A DNA stretch of 64,000 nt from Phalacrocorax aristotelis. Taxonomy: Eukaryota; Chordata; Aves; Suliformes; Phalacrocoracidae. Below the pieces are notes generated by a model that worked only from the letters and a program-made list of their open reading frames with translations, made no database searches and had not been told where the DNA came from. The stretch lies in NCBI RefSeq assembly GCF_949628215.1, contig NC_134277.1, positions 128,139,463 through 128,203,462 of the forward strand, in the 5' to 3' direction. This document shows positions 1 through 12,982 of the stretch, piece after piece; positions within the stretch are counted from its first letter, which is position 1, and every line of letters begins with the position of its first letter. The translations under genes were made by a program, and so were the position numbers.

Positions 1-2395
1 CAGATGATCTTTTTTGCCATTAACTTTCTCCCGTGATTTGGCAGAGTTGCCATCAATGAAAAGGAAATGTAGAAATAGGAGGACAGATTGCATCCATTTG
101 AGAGTTCAGGATTGTGGCTTAAGAAGACATCAGCTGCAATCCCCTTTTCTTTTTTTGTTATTTCTCCTACCCTACTTAAGTGCATCTAGGAGAGTGTTCC
201 CATTTTGGTGTCTTTCACAGTCTTTTTTGATTAGGCACGTAAGTGCCCATAAAAAGCCTGTAGAAAACCCAAAGCACAGAGCAGCACTTTCATGTAACCC
301 TACTGCCGGATGGCAAGCTGCCACCTCCTGCCCCCACTCATCTCCTCTGACTGATCATTTTGGCACGGCCTTACTTTGACATGAGACTTATTTACTTAAA
401 AGACAACATTTTGCTTTTCGGCATTAAATTTTCTCCGATTATATTTTTTCCACAGATGCTCCCATTAACTTTGCTTGGGATGCTTAGGATGTATGCTGAT
501 CATGTCTGTACCTGTTACTTATTGATTGGCATAATGTTGTTTCTTTGCTGGCGCTGTACACTGTGCGTAGCTATTCTGTTGCTTTGACCTTGAAGCCTGG
601 CATTTCAGAGGCTTCCAGATGCCACTTCTCCACATTCTCAGTAGGAATCTGTGGATGCCTCATGACATTTTTGTGTCCAGATCAGCTGTGGCAAGAATTA
701 CACAAACTGATCCTGTTGCATAGATAACAGGAACACAGGCATTTGAAAGAAAGACAGGACTTGGTATTATGTGTTGTTGTAATATTACACTAATGATGTT
801 TCTGAAAGAAAAGAAGAGGAAGGTTTTGAAGGTGGCAGCACTCTAGAATGTTTATTTCAAACGCGGGATCCTGAATAGCCATACCTGCACTGCCCTACAA
901 GCACACATACTTTGCTGTCTTGAGGCCACCTTTTCTGACCTTTCTACAAATTGGTGTATCTGGAATGCTAAAGAAAAACAGAGGACAACCTGGTCTTCAC
1001 AGAACCCTCTGCTGTGCCCTTTCAGGCCCTCTGGATGACCCTCATTTAGGAGTACCCAGAACTTCCCTGGATGGGAGCATGGCAAAGCCAGCACCAGTAC
1101 ACCTCTTCTTCCATGATACGAGTTAGAGTGCATAGCTTCCTTCTGTGCTAGGGTGATTGCAGAGCCACACAGAAACAGTGTGCCAGGCAGGGGAATTTTT
1201 CTGTGTCCCACAGAACAATCCTACTTGAAACTCTTGCTAAAGAGCTACTTTCATCTCCTTCATAGGCCAGCACCAATCCAATGCTTCTCCAGAATGTTGG
1301 CTTTCTAAAGCAATATAAGCCCCTTTCCCTATCCATTCCTGTATCTACATCTTTGTTCTCATCTACACTTCAAAAGTCATTCAGAGATACTCCACTTCTG
1401 AGCTGGAGCATGCACATGTATGAGTTTAGTTATTGGCAGGCATGAAGATTGAAATTCTGTGTTTATTCGGCTAATGGGTGGAACATAAGCATTTATTCTT
1501 ATAGCAGTTGAAATGTTCTACAGCTGGAGGGACCTTCTCTAGACTTGACAGGGTAGTTTACTCACAGTGTCTTTGCAATTGCCTGCTAACGGATTGGCAC
1601 AATGCTTAATTAGGCGCTCTGTGCCTAGTGCTGGAGCAATGGGTGTTGTCACAGGTGAAGCACATCCAGCTCTCAGGCAGTTGTCTGAGTACGTATGTTT
1701 ACGTGCAATACACCAATGTCAGCCTTATTTGTTTTTACTTTGAATGATCCTGGTTGCTTAAGTTTCCAATGAAAACAGTTCTTCCCACTTAAATTGTGAA
1801 CCTGTTTTCTTCTAATGCAATTAGAGAATGACTGTGCCTCTAAATCCAGTTTTCATACTTTAGAATACCTACATATTCTCCAGTGACTTTGGTTTCAATT
1901 AGTTGTATTGATTCAAGTTTATAATTTTGCACTAACACAGAACTGCGTTAGAAGCAACTTCAAAGCGAAGATTGCCGTATTGAAATTACATTCGTTTCAA
2001 TGTGGATTTCAACAATTAGATTCCTATGCTATCAGTTTATATGCATGGGTGGATACAGTAAATTTATATATGCCTTGAGCTAATGGTAAATGAAGTTTGT
2101 ATTTTCTTTTGAATCTTCCAGCTTATGAATCTGATGAGCATTGTATTCATTTGTTTTACACTGGTAACTGGTAATGCATTTGTTGCGGATATGATCTCCC
2201 AGCCTCCAAAATGGATCATGGGTGTTTTCTCATTCGGAGGTGTATTTTTGTGTTTCATGTATTTGTCTTCCACAAACTAGTCTAATCTTTTTGAAACCGT
2301 GGAAACTTTTGGTGTCGGTGATGTCCTACGACAAGAATTTCTAATACACATAATGTCTGAAAGTCTTTCCCCTGGGGCTGGGATGCGGGGTTTGC
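1..2395. other. Intergenic sequence, no gene seen
   Basis: AT-rich sequence without splice-flanked coding frames, repeat termini or RNA gene signatures that I can recognise. Open frames are short and look random. Confidence 0.6.
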
Positions 2396-2399
2396 ACCT

Positions 2400-3340
2400 T
2401 CTCTCCACCTCTTTTGATTTTATAGATCCCTGTCATAGTCCCTTCGGTTATCTTCCTCCAGTTTGGGGAATCCAAGTTGACTTAATTGTTCCTTGCCTGA
2501 CAGCCATTGCCTAATTTTCATCATTACTGCAGCTAGTAATGCCACTTTTCTAGTTCCATTAAGCTCTCTCTGGGTATGGGATTACTGCCTACCATATCAG
2601 CGCATCTTTTTGTTTTCTTTCCTATTTCTTTCCAAACTATTGGCCATTTTTTGCATGGTTTTGTTTTTACCTCTGTGAGGCACTGAGTTGACGTTTTTAT
2701 AGAATTATTTACTATGACTCTGAGATTCCGTTCCTGAGTGGTAAGAGCTAGCTGGGAGCTTCTCATTCACTTTATAAAGTTAGAATTGTTCGATTTTTTT
2801 TCCTGGCATTACTTCACATTTGTCTTTATTGAATTTCATTTGGCATTTTATTGCAGAGTATTGTGAAGTCCTTCTGCAGCTCCTCTCAGTCAGCCTTCAT
2901 TTTTTTCTTCTGTGGGTGATTTAAACTTTGTCACTGTGATATTCATGATCATTTATGAATATGCCAAATCATATAAGCTTGAGTATATGTCCCCTATGGG
3001 GACTCTATTGGTGACTCCTCTCTTTTGTGGCAAATTAACCATTTGCTGTTCCCTTTAGAGAGTCAGTTAGCTATATGAAGGCTGTTCCTCTTATCCCAAG
3101 GCAGCTTTTTTTCTCCGGGAGCTCTTCAACAGGGTCTTTATGAATGTCTTCTGGAGATCTAAGTAGTTGTATCCACAAGATTCACATCCCTCTCCTTGAC
3201 TCCTTTGCAGAACTGGCAAGAGATACGTGAAACATTACTTCCCCTCAAGAAAATCACATCAGCTCTCCTCAAATATGTCATAGTATTGACTCCCAACCAT
3301 ATGCTGTGAACCAGGCCCTGAGTAATGGAGCTCTCCAAAG
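2400..3340 (-). mobile_element. Old antisense CR1-type LINE remnant
   Basis: Plus-strand phrases typical of antisense CR1 reverse transcriptase sequence occur in order: TTTTGATTTTATAGATCCCT, TTTGTCTTTATTGAATTTCA, GATCATTTATGAATATGCCA, then CCCCTATGGGGACTCTATTG at the place of the PQGS motif, then CTTATCCCAAGGCAGC and TCTGGAGATCTAAGTAGTTG. Read on the minus strand this is a reverse transcriptase palm with heavy decay. The boundaries are approximate. Confidence 0.7.
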
Positions 3341-3344
3341 AAAA

Positions 3345-6300
3345 ATGCACTGAAAATAATGTAATGATGATATCATGATACTATGTAAACAATGATATTA
3401 ATGTAATTAATGTAATGTTTTAAAGCTCAGCAGAAGGGAATAAATCATAATATTAAATTTTTAACACGTTTTCAAATTTTAAGAAGCCCTAGCACGTTGT
3501 GAGTGCTAAATATTATTCAAGAATCAGAGGTGAGCTACAAAGAAATGAGGCTGTCACGTCTACAGATAGGCACCTCAGTATGAGTCGGGGCCAGAGGAAT
3601 GCTGGCTGGGGCATCTCATCACCAGCGTAAGACTACTTTAATACAAATAAAGCAAGCAGATGCAATGTCTTGTAGTTAGCTCCTTTTCTTGCCAATGCCT
3701 GTCTCTTTTGATTCTTCTTCCCCTACCATTTCTATTTTTGCCTGTGTATGTTAAACACTTAATTTGTAAGCCATAATACAAGCATTCAGAAATCCAACTG
3801 AAGGGTCTACAGAAGTCTATCTGTGCTATTCTATCTCCTTTAGCAGTCTCTGTGTACTTTTCCTGCTTGTTGTTTGGGCTAGAAGCAATCTGCTCTGTGC
3901 TTTCGCAGTACTTGGCATAATGGGGTCATGGTCCTTGAGCAGAGTTCCTAGGTACAACTGAGAGTTTTTCAGGATTTATCCAGATGCCCACTAATTCTGT
4001 CCACTGATATGGCGTTTTGCACAGTACGGTATTATTCCTCTGACGTTCCCTGGATACCTCCTGGAAGCACATCTTGTTTGCTGACACTGAGGCAATTTTA
4101 AGTGAGAGGTTACACCCTGCAATGCTTGTTTCAGCTGTTTCATAACTGAGTTCCTTTAGCACTGGTCCCAGAGTTTTGTTACTATCCATTATGTCACTCT
4201 GACCAAAAACAGCTTCTACTCACGCTTCAGTTTGAGACAATACTCTGGTGCATCTGCTATCGTGTTCAAGTGTGGGATTCTGCCTAAGCTCCTGCATATC
4301 GAAGAGCCCTGCATGCCAAAGATGGATGAGAAATCTTCACCCAGCTTTTCTGCTGTGGCCCTATCTTGTGTGCTCTGTGATGCCTTCACCGCTTGTTAGC
4401 CTTACAGACTATCCGGTCAGCTTCCTCTTCCTTGTGTACTTGAACAAGACTTATTTTTAAAGCTTTTTGAGAATTGTTCCTCAGACTTTTATTGGCCTGC
4501 CTTTTAGGATTCTTACATTTAACCTGTCAGGTTATTTTCTATTTTCCTTGTTTGGAAATAATGTCAACTCTTTTAAAGAAAGCTGTCTTAATCTAATAGG
4601 CTTCCTTGTGAAATGTTTAATCCTACTAGTCTTTCCTGGTATTTGAGGGGTCAGGAGAGGAGGAAGGAAGGTTTTATAGTAGATGTTGAAGGGGCTTTGT
4701 GGTATCTCTTCTTACCTACTGCTTTAAGAATGCAGAATTGGTTTTGTGGCATCATTAAGCCACATTTTGAATACAGATTCTTATCAAAGAGGAAAAAAAA
4801 TAATACTGGACTTTCTGAGCACGTGTGATGGTTCTAGCCCTCATCCCCGTGAGTGACTATTACGTGGGCAGTGTCATTTAAAGTTTTTAATTTAGGATCC
4901 AATGGACTAGAAGACAACAGCCTGGAAAATCTGCAGGACTTCTTTTGGATATGAAAGGAAAAGACAAACAGGCCCTTTCAGACAGCTGGTGCAATATCTT
5001 GTTTTCACTGTAGTAGCTCCGTCCTGTAGTGTTGTGACAATCTGCCAAGCAGTACCAGATGTCCGAGCTGCTTCTTCAGTTTCCCAGTGAAGACAGAATC
5101 CATGATGCAAATGTGCAGTTATTTACGTGCCTACTTCACACCTGAAAGCTGGCCAAATGAGATGAAAGCCAATTCCTCTTCCTAGATGCTGCTCAAAACG
5201 TGTATGTGGTTTGCAGGAAGCGACCTGGCAACAGGCATTTGCTATTATACCTCAGGTGCAAACACACTGGGAGAGGGATTTACCTTTACTCTGTGTGTGT
5301 GTACAGCAGCTAGTGAGTAGGTTCCTGATTTATGGCTGATATTGTTAGGTACTGGTATAGGCTAAATGATGATATAAATAATTGATTGTATCAGGAGCCA
5401 TGGCAGGGGGCATTCACAACTGCTTGTATCATTTCCCCCACTTGTAACCATGTATAACTGGAAAGCACAGTAAGATTGAAGGCTCATTTACAAGTTAAGG
5501 ATAATCAGTGAGAGTACTCTGTACCCTCTCCTCAAAGTTTTGCCACTGGCTGTAACATTTCTCTCACTCTCCCATTTCTCTTCACTCATCTTTTAATTCA
5601 GCTTGAAAAGCACCAAGGATTACGTATGGCAAATTCTGCTAGCTCTCTGGATTGGCGCTGGTGATACTAATAAACGAGCACTGTTCCTGCTACCAGCAAC
5701 AAAAATCTGTGTTCCGGTCTCCTGAAGTCTTCCACTTTCCCACAACACTGCTGCACAGCAAAGTATAGCCTGGTTTGATTTTTCTTCTCCGCACCTGCTT
5801 ATCTTCCTGATGTGTAGCAGGTGATAGGAGTGAGAAATGATCCTCCTTACTATTTGAGAACAGAGTCCCCCATCAACAGAATTTTTTTGCTAGTTAAATA
5901 CCAGTACATTTACCTAAATGGGAAGAATTTTCCCTTTGGTTGCCAGTTTCAGAGCCCATACATACTGAAATTCTACCATCAAACGTGGAACAGTAACTAT
6001 CATACAGTTACTGCAGCTTGTCATGATTTTCATTGCTCCCATAATCTATAGAAAGATTTTGTTACCTGCCCAAGAGAAAATGGTGAGTCATTACTCAAGA
6101 TGCTGCATGTGCGAAAGGGAAAGGAAATTGAATAAGCAAATAACTGGCTTTTAAGGAAGTTTTGAAAACAGGAAAATAAAGAATAGAGAACGTTGTATTC
6201 AAAAATCTTTTTCTGAATGAAAATGGTTTGCAGTGGGGAGAAGAAACTAATTATGTAGTGATTAAATTTGTTAATCTGCTAATGAACTATATAAACTATA

Positions 6301-9045
6301 TAAAGTTTTTTTAATTTTTGAATTTAAAATGTACATTTTCAGAGATCATGCAAAAGTTTTTTTAATTTTTAAATTCATGTGACTTAGATCACTGCATACA
6401 CTTAATGAATATAGACTTGTTTTCCTATTTCATGTTAAGGAACCACTTATTTTTATCAAGAAATATATTTTGGTTCTCACTTGCTCCCTCACACTGACTC
6501 AGTTTCTGTCAGAACGGGGCTTGACAAATTTGAACAGCTGTGAGCGTAAGAATTCCCCCTTGTTTGTCCATACAAGTCTTGACAACTTTTAATTAAATGT
6601 GTGTTTGTGTATCAGCTCTCATAATGGACTTCTGATACACGATTGGGGCCCCTTGGTACTGCCGTAATAAACTCGGGTATATTTGATGGGGCTTAATGAT
6701 TTCAGGAGATGCAATGTAACAATTGCTAGAGCCCCCCATGGCCTGTCCCTTGCCGCACTCCTGCTCAGCATTTCTAGGCTTGAAAAACTGAGGCTGTATT
6801 TCTGTCTCCTTCTTACAAGTCTAGGGCGCAGCAGTGGGGTTTTTTACTGACCCTCAGTGCACCCTGCAAAAGATGAGGCTGCTGCAGTGTGGACCAGGTA
6901 AGAGAAACCTTTAGATGATGCACCCATTAAGGCAGAAGGTGTGCCTGCCTTTTCCTGGCGGAACAGGGAGGGTGGGGAGCTCCAGAGCCCACCTTACAGA
7001 AGAGGTCCCTCCGCTGGCCTTGCACACGGAACTCCCACGGTGCCCACGGCTCTGCAGGAGGCGGCTGTGACTCACAGGAGTTGTGCTGCTGCTACAAATC
7101 CAAACCAGCCAACTTACTGTCTTCTGCCGATGAGGCAATTGAGTACTGATTGCAGACATCGCAGTGTGGTGGAAGTTCTGTGGGGTTTTTTATTAACAAT
7201 GAAACTCCAGGTGCTGCTTGAACCAGATGGAGGTTCAAGTCTGGCTGCAGCCCAGCTATCTGAGTCCTTCCTGAACAGGAAAAGAAAATGACAATTGCCT
7301 GCAGTTTTTACAGTTGCAATCTTATTGTGCACAATTTACATGGGAAGCAACCCCTTTCAGAATAGCGCGGTCACTGATACGTGTCCTCAGTGTTGCAGTT
7401 CTACGGCTCTAGGCTTGCGCCCAGCTTTGTTTCCAGGTGTAGTGGCCAGAGACAAAACATTATGAATATGGATATCCCCAGTAACTGTACCAGGGGAAGC
7501 ACTATAAAGACTAGCAACTGTAGAACTAAACATACTTATTTATATTTAAGAGGAGGGAGTAGGACCAAGCTCATTGGAATATGTCAAGCAGAGAGTACTT
7601 GCAGGTAAATCCAAAGCTGTGTAGGATATAAAAATTGCCTTTCTAATTTAAATACTCCATTTTCATTGCTATAAAATCTGATACTATCATTGTTATTCAT
7701 CATTATTCAAGACTGTCTCTAAAACAGGACAAGAATCATGCCACGTTATAAGGGGTGGACACTTTAAAGGCTTGAGAGTATGTATGTTAGGAGGAAAAAA
7801 GATGGAGATCTGTAAAAACAGAGAATGTGAATTCATTTCAGCATTAAAACCAGAAACATGTAAAATTATGTATGTGGAGTTTTCTGGAATATCCTCCTTT
7901 CTCATATGATACTCTACTGTACTGGGAAGTAGTTTTAAAAGACATAATCTACCTACTATGTTTGGGTTGGGTTTTTTTTCATTTCAAAATGCACTCCCAG
8001 AAAATGCTTTACCTGTGTCACAACTGTAATGTAGCTGTTGTCTGTTTCAGCTAGACATTGTTCAGGTGTAAAGCTTGGTGTAATTTATCATCCTCGCATT
8101 GAAACAAATTAATAACCCAGCTGAGGCAGTACAATTCCTTCCCAGACCCTTCACTCTTCTCTGTGCCTCCTGGTGTACGTTGCTTTGTTTTAAAATCAGT
8201 CTCCTATTTCTGGTTGCAGCATTACCTTTTGCCCCTTTCACATAAACTTATTCCTTCTGTCAAACCTATTTTTCTATGAATTATTCCTGCCTTGCTCTTC
8301 TCTACTGTCATCTTTCTTCATCCATCTGTGCCAGATCCGGTCTGCGTCTCGCCCAGGGACTTGCGCATCTTAGATTTTGAGCCATTGAGGGATAGAAAGA
8401 TCCGTTTAGTTTAAAGTTAGTTAAGCTTCCTCAGTTAAGGTCCCTCTCACAAAAGCAGTTCTATATAAATGAGTAATAAGACATCATTATTGGCCATATA
8501 GTAAACCCACAAACACAGTACAGAGAGAAACTTGATGACCAATAGATCTTTTCTATCTCTAACTTTTATTAATGAACCCTAAAAAATGCACTGCTCATTA
8601 GGTCTTAATGCTTAATCATGCTAGTGTCACTAAACAGAACATGTATATGCTCTGAGTTATTACAGAATGCAAGAGAAAGGCGAAACAAATTCTACATTTA
8701 ATTCACTCTTTCCTTTAGCACAATAAAGTAAATTAAAATCAATGATTGATTGTCTTTGGGACCATTATCATCAGGGCTGAATACATAAACAATGCACCAA
8801 ATGAAAAGCTATTTAATCATATTCTTCCCTGTGTGTCTCTCAGTCAGTATATCATGAGCCAATAAATGCCCTTTACTTTATTCAGAAAAGAAATGCATTG
8901 TCTGCTTTTGTCTGTTTGTCTGCTGCTCCCGCTTCAGAGACGCTCAGTTTTCTTTGAAGTTTCTTTATTTAAGAAAATGTATAAAATATTTTAAAAAGTT
9001 TAAAAACATCTGGCGTGGTATACAACTTTTAGCAGTATCTTAAGT
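3345..9045. other. Intergenic sequence, mostly featureless
   Basis: No recognisable gene. It contains the local direct repeat at 6.3 kb and, at about 5,343-5,750, a segment with long-terminal-repeat-like features (TG start, AATAAA at 5,669-5,674 followed by GTGTTCCGGTCTCCTGA). That segment is too weak to call as an element and is treated as a finding. Confidence 0.5.
6302..6377 (+). repeat. Local direct repeat of about 25 bases
   Basis: AAAGTTTTTTTAATTTTTGA at 6,302 and AAAGTTTTTTTAATTTTTAA at 6,353 begin 25-base units that differ at two positions; 26 bases separate them. The sequence is AT-rich, which makes slippage or chance more likely. Confidence 0.65.
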
Positions 9046-9048
9046 AGG

Positions 9049-9172
9049 CTTAGTGCCGCGCGGGGCAGCTGGCTTCGTACGGTGGAACACGCAGAGCCCC
9101 AGGGAGTGTGAAACACTCTTCCGTAGCACCCAGGAGCGTACAACTAGTTCGTCCTTCCACCGGATGCTTGGG
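9049..9172. other. Small CpG-dense patch in AT-rich sequence
   Basis: About twelve CpG dinucleotides occur in roughly 120 bases (for example GTGCCGCGCGGGG, TTCGTACGG, GAGCGTAC, TTCGTCC, CACCGG), while flanking kilobases are CpG-poor. It could be a small unmethylated regulatory element or an insertion. No family was recognised. Confidence 0.5.
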
Positions 9173-10667
9173 CCTCTTTTGTGTTCTTTTTGGTTGGAAT
9201 AGGGATTTCCTTTGGCTGTCATTTTAAAATGGTATTTGTCTCTTTTGAATGTGGTGTGTTAGTGCTTTACCTCAGCGATGTCAAGGCCCTCCAGACATGC
9301 GTCTTATGCTCTTCTTCAATAAACTGTCCTCGGCTTGCATAGTTTTACAAGCCCGTGCAAGGCTGCTGGTAATGCAGAACTGAGAGGTGGGGGGAATTAC
9401 TGGTGTGAAATGCTATTCCACGGGTGGGTTTGAGGAAATTTGATATATTGATTTTTGCATGCACACGTCATACAGTAATTCAAATAAAAATGATATGTGC
9501 ATTATAACAATGCACCAGAAGAGACATGATTTATTGTCCTAAAATAAATTTCACAGAGGTAAACTTGGTTGTGTGGATTTTAACATGTTGATTTAGGAAA
9601 AGCACTTACTCAAGCAGGCATTTACTGGTATGCAGCTCAGAGGTTTGAGCCTTTCTCCTCAGCCAACTTGTACCGAACCTCTTACAGAGTTGCATAGTAG
9701 GATGCATCCATCCAGGTTCCATTTATTTCTTTTCATATTAGGAATAGAAAGGTAATTGTACATCAACCCTGAATAGCATGGGAAAGAGACTCCAAGAGCT
9801 TAACTGGGGTTCGGAAAGCTGGTAGCGTCTGATCGTTCATCTTTCCCGTCACCCCCAACTCAAACAGGATGTGGAGTCTCTGAAATTTATACTTTGTGCT
9901 TTTTGTGCATATGGAATTTCAGTGGTTATTAACTGACCAAATACCCCTTTCCCCCTTTAATCGCATTGCCTCTTGTCGGTGTGAGGAACAGGCAGGGGTC
10001 TTCTCTGCTTAAAACCCATTAGGCCATTTTGTTATGCTTGTTAGAGACACCTTAAGAGTAATTTTTTTTATGATGCCTCCACAAAACTGCCATCCAGTAA
10101 CAGGTAAATTAGCTACGTTTACAGATATTAGCGTGTTTGTAAAATAGGAACATTTTGAGGCAAGAAACTTTTTTAGACATAGATGTGATCACTACTTAGC
10201 ACACTGGGTTTTGAAACTGTCTGGGAGCTTTGTAATACAAGACTGTAATGCAAATAAAACCTTTTTTTTCCCCTGGCATCTCTTAAATGGGACACAGGCT
10301 GCGCGGCCATGTCAGGTTGTACGACCAGCTGAGGGTTTGCTCCACTGCGGCTGCAGCTACAGGAAGTCTGATTTCCAGAAAGAGCCCTTTCCCTCCCTCA
10401 CCCAAGTTTTAACATCAACCACCTTATGTGGTATCCAATTTACTTCTTGTGGTTCTTTTCTCCCCATGCTTCTTCACTGACTATAGTCTCCTACAGAGAC
10501 CACAAATCCAGCATAATATCTGTTACTAAAGAGTTCTCTAAGAGTTAGATATTAGTTTGAAGAGCAGTCCGTCGTGCCATCAGATAAGTAAGGGGAAAAG
10601 CTTTGGCAGTCAGATGGCCTGGAGACCAAACTCCTGACAGCTCCTGAAGTGCGTATGGCTGAGAATC

Positions 10668-10680
10668 CACACACACACAC
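10668..10680. repeat. Short CA microsatellite
   Basis: CACACACACACAC, six and a half CA units, short enough to be of little consequence. Confidence 0.8.
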
Positions 10681-10883
10681 CCCTGCCCCTCCCCACCTTG
10701 TATAAATATGGACCGCTTAAAAAGACAGGGAACTGACTGATGGGTGTCCTGGCACTGTGTGACTTGAAAGGACTAGAAACTAAATGTCTTTCAGTACAAA
10801 GTGATCCTAGGGAAAAAAAATCAGAAAGATAACAGGGAAGCGGGAATACAGACACCATGAAATCAAAGCTAAATAGAGTTTAC

Positions 10884-11064
10884 CTTTGATGGCGCGTTTG
10901 GGCCTGTGTGTAGAGTGAAGTCTTTCTACACTTTTTAGTAGCTTGATACCTTTTTTGGCAGTAAAAAGGGCATGCTCCGATGTGATTTCCAAGGATGATC
11001 TGGAACTGCAGCTGTCATTAGTGAAGCTAGAGGGGCCGTCTGATTCTTTTCGGTTGGAATACAT
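10884..11064 (-). other. Candidate coding exon, unrecognised, minus strand
   Basis: From an ATG at 11,064-11,062 with A at -3 (CCACAATGT) a frame of 60 codons plus one base runs to 10,884, where it meets a good splice donor, AAAG|GTAAAC. The encoded peptide has a serine-rich part (SSFTNDSCSSRSSLE, residues 12-26) and a basic amphipathic part (AKKGIKLLKSVERLHS, residues 36-51) ending in RPKR. I do not recognise the family. No partner exon was found in the window, and an open frame of this length can arise by chance. Listed as a candidate only. Confidence 0.25.
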
Positions 11065-12949
11065 TGTGGCAAATGGATATATGGTGAAATAGGTCATATG
11101 TAAGGAAAGAAAGGGTAGAAAAGGGGATGGAGTCAGTCATTTGGACTCGTCGAAGTTTAGCTAATAGCTAACATTTTATCTAGGTTTTGACTAACCGTAA
11201 TGTCTTTGAGATGTGCTGGTTTTGTAGAAATTCAATATCCTATATTGCAGCTTCTGTTGCGGAATCTCGAAACATTTTCCACGGTGATGTTGTATGCACA
11301 CTGTTATCCTCAGCAGCCCTGACATGTAGCGCGCTTCATTTCTCTGCGCTTCCTGGGGACTAACGCAAAATTGATTCTCCAGCCTCACCCAAGAAGTGAG
11401 CTCTAAGAAGGGTGAGGACTTAGAGGCCACATCCCCTTGTGCCACTGCAATTGTTAAAATTCAGCGCAAGCAAGAGCAGTCTAAAATGTTCTCATCTGCT
11501 CTGCAGTCAAATCTGACTTCAGCTTTCTCAGGCTAGTGGCGGGAAGACGGCAGAGAAGCAGCTGAGAATTGCTTCTCCTTTCCTCATAACTGTTCATCAC
11601 GCAGCTGACAATAGATTTCCGAGCATGCTGCCTCCTAGTCCTGGGCATATAAAGCTGGGTTCCTGGGATTTCAAACATCCATAATTACGCACTTAAAATG
11701 TATTGTTTCCAGATGGTAATGCAACCAGTTATTTCAAACAATGAAAAATCCAGTGATTTAATTGTTTGTGACAGATGAGTAGGAAAGCTGAAGGAATAGA
11801 AACATGTTAAAAAGAATGCTATATAGGGCCATTGGTAAATTTTAAATATAAAGAATTTTGGCAGAAATGTGGATCCATAGCCTTAAAAAAAGCCTTTCCT
11901 GCAAATATGGATTTGAGGAAATCAAAAGGTAAAAGTTTGGAATAATTTCAAACACTTCTCACGTGCACAGAAATGATTAAAAGTTGTACCAACGAAGGAA
12001 ACTGCACATTTTTCTTTTTGAGTGCAGAATTTGGTTCTAAGGCTGGAACAGAGGATGAGCGGAATTTTTTCAGTTTCATTGTTCCCTGCAGCGTGTTGAT
12101 TGCAGCAAGAGCACATTGAACTTTGTGTATTTCATGAACCCAGCATTGCCGTCAGTATGAGCAAACGCAAACAGAACACATCTCTTCATCAGTTCTTGTC
12201 ATTAAATTATTTTGGCCAAATGTGGCAGTTTGATTTTACAAGCGTACAGAATGCTCCTCAGCTCTGTGGATCGGTAACACGCTGCGTCCGTACGATCTAC
12301 AGGGCACGGTGTTTAGCTGCCTCTGACAAATATTCTGCTAACGTCATACAATGGTGATTAAGACAATAAGGTCATCCTGCATTATGAATTCTCACTTTTC
12401 CCTAGCGCTGGTCACCCGCAGGAGCAGTGGGAACAGTTGGTCAGTCTCAGGCCTTCTCCCTGTTTTCCCCTTTCCAGAAAGGGGTCAGCGCACCGCCCGG
12501 GGAGTGCCTTGGTGAGCTCTCCTGCAGCCCTGCGACCCTTCCCTCATGTCGCCACAGCAGCGGTACGCTCACCAATGCGGTGGGCTTCCTGGCAGGGCAC
12601 TGGCTCAGGTCAACACGTATCTCATCCCATCACTGACCACACAAGGAACCGTCAATCCTGCAATTCCTGTACTCCTGACTGAAAAGACATTGGGGGTGAC
12701 TTCTTGATCATGTGAAAGATACTTTATCTTCATGGAAAAAGATGGCGTGATTGCATGCTTTAAATGTCTTCATAACAAGCTGCATGGCTTCTCCTGCCCA
12801 GAGAGCCCTAGGAAGTGAACTTCCTGTGCACCGTAACATCATCGGATAGCTGTTGAGGGCTTTGTATATTCCAAATCACAAGCCATTTCTCACGTCCATC
12901 AAATACATGTTTTAAGCTGTTGCTTAGCAAGCTTTCCAGTATACATAAA

Positions 12950-12982
12950 CTACATAATATATATACACATAATATACATAAA
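12950..12982. repeat. AT-rich low-complexity tract
   Basis: Irregular ATAT and ACATAATAT units form an alternating purine-pyrimidine stretch. Confidence 0.7.

Noticed and set aside
9040-9222. Minus-strand frame containing RWKDEL, resembling a motif near the C-terminus of some LINE proteins
   Set aside because: Only six residues match and the expected downstream motif is absent, so a transposon call is not supported.
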